The position numbers and the translations under genes are program-made. Source: Bdellovibrionales bacterium (GTDB taxonomy: Bacteria > Bdellovibrionota > Bdellovibrionia > Bdellovibrionales > Bdellovibrionaceae). Taken from it: a DNA stretch of 64,000 nt. A model generated the notes under the pieces. It saw only the letters and a list, made by a program, of their open reading frames with translations, made no database searches and was not told the origin of the DNA. Shown one piece after another: positions 60,181 to 64,000 of this stretch. The DNA lies in the NCBI GenBank assembly GCA_016713585.1, contig JADJOV010000025.1:62001-126000 (forward strand). The letters run 5' to 3'. Each line of letters opens with the position of its first letter. Position 1 is the stretch's first letter.

Positions 60181-61738
60181 ACTTGGGCGATTTCTGATCG
60201 ATCGCCTCAACGCCACCGAGAATATCGAAAGCCTCACTGTGCCCGAACGCCTTCGAATGGCATTCGAGGAGTTGGGGCCAACTTTTGTGAAACTCGGACA
60301 ATTGCTTGCAACGCGCCCAGACTTGGTTCCAGAGGACTACGTCCTCGAGTTTTCTAAACTTCATGATCGGGTTTTGCCCTTGAGCTTTGAAGTAGTTGAA
60401 GAGGTTCTCTCCGCGGAACTCGGCTCGGATTACAAACAACGCATTCGCTCGATTGATCCAGAACCCTTGGGCTCGGCAAGCATTGCTCAAGTGCATCGCG
60501 CGACTCTCACAAACGGCGACGAGATTGTCCTTAAAGTCCAACGGCCTAAGGTTATTGAAATAATCAGCGATGATCTCAATGTCCTTTATCTGCTGGCTGA
60601 CCTACTTAACAAATATATTCCTGAAGCTCGCCTCTTTAGCCCGCGAGCTATTGTTGATGAATACTTCAAAACCCTCGAGCTTGAAACAAACTTTGTTGTT
60701 GAGGCCAATAACATTCGTCGCTTTCAGAAGAATTTTGCGTCCGAGCCTAAGATTAAGATTCCAAAAGTCAATTTTGAACTCACGACTGAAAAAGTCCTGG
60801 TGATGGAGGCTTTGCACGGAACTCCGCTCAGCCAGATGGAGGGTTTTTCACAACAGCGTGAACTTGCCCAGGAGGTCATTCGAACGGGCCTCAGGGCCTA
60901 CCTTAAAATGGTTTTTGTTGACGGCCTTTTTCATGGCGATTTACATGCGGGTAATTTTTTTATTTGCGCCAATCAACAGGTTGGCCTGATCGATTTTGGT
61001 GTCGTCGGAAGGCTGAACTCTCGAACGCAAGCGTCTATTGCAAGCATGTTAATGGCGCTAGCCAAGGAAGACTACGAACGGCTGGCCTACGAATATGTGG
61101 ACCTGGCGCCCTTCACGGATCAGGTCAACGTAGATCTTTTGGCCAAGGAACTTCGCGAGCTCATTGCTCCATACTATGGACTAACCCTCAGAAATGTGAA
61201 TTTTGGAAAGCTTTTGATGAGCACATCCTCAATTGCAGCCAGACATCATTTAGCCGTACCGACTGAATTGATGATGTTTTTTAAGTCATTGATTGCCGTC
61301 GAAGGTCTCGGCCGCCGAATTCAGAAAGATTTTGACTTCCTCCAATACTCTTTGGAATTTGCGGGCGAACTTCTAAAGTATCAGCTAGAGCCCCAAAAAA
61401 TGGCAGTCGAATTTAACACCCTCGCCCGGGAATCCAAAGCCCTGGTTCAGATTCTGCCCCGTCAGCTTAACTTTTTGTTTCGCAAAATAAACAGTCCAGA
61501 TTATTCCACTCGGATTAGAATCAACGGCCTTGAGGAAATCAAGAAGTCCCTCGAGGTCTCCTTTAATCTGATGTTCTTAGGTTTAGTGATTGCTGCGCTT
61601 ATTATCAGCGGGTCCCTGATCTTCACTCATCCATCTGAAACCATGATTTGGAAAATTCCAACTATGAGTTTTATTCTTTATGCTCTCGCGGGATTTTTAG
61701 GGGTATTCGGGTTTATCAATTACATAAAAAAACCGTAG
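60062..61738 (+). CDS. ubiB: UbiB/ABC1/ADCK-family atypical kinase
   Basis: 558 residues. The best start is TTG 60062, because AAGGAG at 60049-60054 sits 7 nt before it; an upstream ATG (59969) would lengthen the overlap. Hallmarks: LGPTFVKLGQLLATRPDLVP (KxGQ motif), LGSASIAQVHRATLTNGDE (Ala-rich nucleotide loop), IVLKVQRPK, GLFHGDLHAGNFF (catalytic), QVGLIDFGVVGRL (DFG). Two C-terminal transmembrane segments (LMFLGLVIAALIISGSLIF, MSFILYALAGFLGVFGFI) anchor it to the membrane. In other bacteria it supports ubiquinone or isoprenoid-quinone synthesis by ATPase activity. The overlap with rnr is notable. Confidence 0.92.
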   Translation: MELGLRANPLGKTLKNAARLRTIVGVFAKHGFQELAKKLRLGRFLIDRLNATENIESLTVPERLRMAFEELGPTFVKLGQLLATRPDLVPEDYVLEFSKLHDRVLPLSFEVVEEVLSAELGSDYKQRIRSIDPEPLGSASIAQVHRATLTNGDEIVLKVQRPKVIEIISDDLNVLYLLADLLNKYIPEARLFSPRAIVDEYFKTLELETNFVVEANNIRRFQKNFASEPKIKIPKVNFELTTEKVLVMEALHGTPLSQMEGFSQQRELAQEVIRTGLRAYLKMVFVDGLFHGDLHAGNFFICANQQVGLIDFGVVGRLNSRTQASIASMLMALAKEDYERLAYEYVDLAPFTDQVNVDLLAKELRELIAPYYGLTLRNVNFGKLLMSTSSIAARHHLAVPTELMMFFKSLIAVEGLGRRIQKDFDFLQYSLEFAGELLKYQLEPQKMAVEFNTLARESKALVQILPRQLNFLFRKINSPDYSTRIRINGLEEIKKSLEVSFNLMFLGLVIAALIISGSLIFTHPSETMIWKIPTMSFILYALAGFLGVFGFINYIKKP

Positions 61739-62067
61739 AAATGGATACTTATGAAAAAGAATGACAAATAACTCGCTCTCCCAATTCTAGGGTCGGCGCG
61801 AAGCGCTGTTGGCAATGTGCCGAGTCTTCGCTCTATGGCTGAATTGGGATCAGGACCCCATCGCTCTGGAGATATAGCACCCATTTTAAAAAAAAGAAGT
61901 CCAAGGAGTTGCTCCAACACGAGCAACCTTAATCTCTAAGGGAATGAGAAAAGTTCTTGTGACACTTTTTCCAGTGGCAATTGGAGTCGTTCACTGATTG
62001 CCTCGCGATTTTGAGATGTTCCGTCTTTCTTTTTGATCCCTCGTCGTAATTGGAGTAAGTATGAGGG
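61739..62067. other. intergenic region, no gene seen
   Basis: Contains a GC-rich segment (61791-61835) with partial self-complementarity, but no T run and no coding signature. Promoter elements for the following transporter are not obvious. Confidence 0.5.
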
Positions 62068-63818
62068 ATGATTTCTTTCTTTTTATCCATGAAACCTCAA
62101 GCACAAACAGTGCTCTTACTCAGTTTGGTCATTGTCCTCGGCTTGCTTTTCGGTAAGGTGAAAGCCCTCGGTATAAGTCTGGGAATTGGAGGAGTCCTTT
62201 TTGCGGGCCTTCTCTGCGGCCACTTTCTCGCTCTGTTGGAACCTTCGAATTCTGGAGCTACTCTTTTAAATCGAGATATCCTCGAATTTTTGCGGGAGTT
62301 CGGACTCGTACTTTTTGTCTACACCATTGGCATGCAGGTTGGGCCTGGTTTTTTTGCTTCCTTCAAGAAAGACGGACTATTTCTCAACATTCTCGCGGCG
62401 ACCATTGTCTTTTTGGGATTGGTAACCGCCGGCACCATCCATTTAGTCAATCCCCAAAAATTTCCTGTAGAAGTTGCGGTTGGACTGCTGGCCGGCTCAA
62501 CCACAAATACTCCTGGCCTTGGCGCTGGCCAACAGGTTCTTTCAGACGTGGTCGCTAAGCGATCCCTTTCTTCAAAAACAGAAACTTCCGCCGCGGTGAT
62601 CTCTGCCAAAGAGATCTCATCGATGAGTTATGCGGTCTCTTATCCTTTTGGTATTGTTGGAATCATTCTGGCAATGATTGCCATTCGTGTATTCTTTCGT
62701 TTGAATCCTGTCAAATCTGCAACCAATTTCGCCCGCGCTCAAGGTTCTGAAAAATTAATGCCGATGAACATCAATCTGAAAGTTCTCGAAACCGCGGCCT
62801 TGGGGCTCAGAATCTCTGAGCTGGCCAAAATTGCTGGAAGCCATGTCGTTATTTCCCGCCATCGACGCCATGATGCAGAAAGAGGTGATGTTATTGAAGT
62901 GGCTCATCCAGAAACGAAATTGTTTTCTGGAGATATTATTCATGCGGTGGGCCCCAAAGATCAGATCGAGCATCTCCAAGAACTCACCGGCCCTATCACT
63001 GAGCTTGATCTTCGTAAAGTGGATTCAAAATTGGAAAGTCGGCGAATTTTGGTTTCCGACGGATCCGTCCTGGGCAAGACCATTGAAACCCTCCAAATTC
63101 AGCCCCGATATGGGGTGACAATAACACGAGTTGTGCGAGCCGGAATTGAATTCCCCCAAAGTGATGAAGTGAAGCTAAATTTCGGCGATATTCTTGTGGC
63201 CGTGGGTCCATCCGAATCGATCGATCAGGTCGCAAAATATTTGGGAGACAGCGTTCATCAATACAATCACCCCCTCTTGATTCCCATGTTTGTCGGCATC
63301 GTCTTGGGAACAATCTTGGGCTCTGTTCCAATTCCCTGGGACTTCCGGTTCCCTTAAAGTTGGGTTTGGCTGGGGGACCTTTGCTCGTCGCTCTGATTTT
63401 TAGTCGTTTTGGCAAAGTGGGAAAATTTGTATTTCACATTCCAGCTGGGGCCAATCTTTGGGTGCGAGAGTTAGGCATTGTTTTATTCCTAGCATGTGTC
63501 GGTCTTATGTCTGGGGGAAAAATCATCGAGACCTTGATCCACGGAGATGGATTGAGATGGATGTTCGCTGGGGCACTGATAACCTTTGTCCCCATCATCG
63601 TAGTGGGCTTCGGGGCCAGATATTTCTATAAAACAAATTATATGCAATTGTGTGGCCTCTTGGCTGGCTCAATGACGGATCCTCCCGCCCTCGCATTTGC
63701 AAGCGGAATTGCCCATTCCGAAGGCCCTGCAATCACTTATGCGACAGTTTATCCTCTGGTAATGCTTCTTCGAATTCTGACTTGCCAGCTCTTCGTCATC
63801 ATCTTATCTCAACTGTAG
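62068..63818 (+). CDS. AspT/YidE/YbjL-type transporter with TrkA-C domains (1 frameshift)
   Basis: About 583 codons. Five to six N-terminal TM segments (VLLLSLVIVLGLLFGKVKAL, FGLVLFVYTIGMQVGPGFF), with LLAGSTTNTPGLGAGQQVL, the first repeat of this duplicated-domain family. Then two RCK/TrkA-C regulatory domains (GRHRR-like ISRHRRHDAERGDVIEVAH and RVVRAGIEFPQSDEVKLNFG), and a second membrane half after a frameshift near 63342: LGIVLFLACVGLMSGGKI and CGLLAGSMTDPPALAFASG. Members exchange aspartate for alanine or move other dicarboxylates; the substrate is unknown here. Confidence 0.85.
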
Positions 63819-63877
63819 CGGCAACACGCCTACGTTCGCGAGACTGGTCGCATCGCAATGACATGAACAGGAGCTGA

Positions 63878-64000
63878 GTGACGCGTTATCTGTCTTACAA
63901 CCCACCGAACTTTAGCGGGATGGAACTGTTCAACGTTTTGAATATTGTTATGAGATTATCTGGAAGCTTGCCCAGTCGTTTTTGCCCCTGGCTACCAATC
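63878..64000 (+). CDS. 5' end of a gene running off the right edge
   Basis: GTG 63878 is preceded by CAGGAG and opens a 41-codon frame without a stop to the window end (VTRYLSYNPPNFSGMELFN). Product not recognisable. Confidence 0.4.
   Translation, partial: MTRYLSYNPPNFSGMELFNVLNIVMRLSGSLPSRFCPWLPI

Overview
This window looks like chromosome of a Gram-negative, mid-GC bacterium most similar in gene style to Bdellovibrionota (Bdellovibrio-like predators). The clues are indirect: an S74-type tail-fibre-like surface protein, several secreted or lipoprotein hydrolases (a gluzincin metalloprotease, an S41 peptidase, a trypsin-like remnant, an asparaginase family lipoprotein, an S1/P1 nuclease), a single porin, a GGDEF-PilZ protein, and many exported proteins of unknown family. 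No 16S rRNA or tRNA was seen, so the assignment is an inference.

Layout. 0-4 kb: a degenerate GDPD-like protein, a wrecked nucleotidyltransferase and an unusual exported protein ending in a kinase-like domain. 4-9.7 kb: a full SUF iron-sulfur operon (rrf2-sufB-sufC-sufD-sufS-nfu). 9.7-14 kb: a minus-strand ATPase with striking inverted repeats at its start, then a lipoprotein metalloprotease with a partner gene. 14-23.7 kb: xseA-xseB-ispA, a patatin-like lipoprotein lacking its catalytic residues, pepP, a DUF4080 radical-SAM gene, a badly damaged stretch (serine protease and PfkB kinase remnants) and a DEAD-box helicase. 23.8-34.6 kb: the S74 adhesin, S41 peptidase, DJ-1/PfpI protein, HAD hydrolase, a truncated glpD, an asparaginase lipoprotein. 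34.7-39 kb: a coupled pantothenate-to-CoA operon (PanG-like, panB, panC, coaBC, coaX). 39-48.8 kb: two exported unknowns, an RND transporter fused to a LolA-like domain, a toxin-antitoxin pair, a penicillin-binding protein, a TetR regulator and trmO. 48.8-54.7 kb: a nucleoside ABC importer translationally coupled to a secreted S1/P1 nuclease. 54.7-64 kb: GGDEF-PilZ, porin, a RAYT-like transposase, rnr overlapping ubiB, and an AspT/YidE-type transporter.

How genes work together. Three blocks form obvious pathways: Fe-S assembly, CoA biosynthesis (ketopantoate through phosphopantothenate chemistry, with a type III kinase) and nucleic-acid scavenging (nuclease outside the cytoplasm, BMP binding protein, ATPase, two permeases). 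Most genes inside these blocks overlap by 4 nt (ATGA), implying translational coupling.

Quality caution. More than twenty recognisable genes, including normally essential ones, are split by single-base frameshifts, often at homopolymers; 18-23.7 kb is worst, while 39-45.3 kb is clean. This pattern fits indel error in the sequence better than real gene loss. A few lesions are not simple indels: internal deletions in panC, sufB, the GGDEF gene and a nucleotidyltransferase, and a 3'-truncated glpD. Frameshifted genes are given below as full spans, with the break positions stated.
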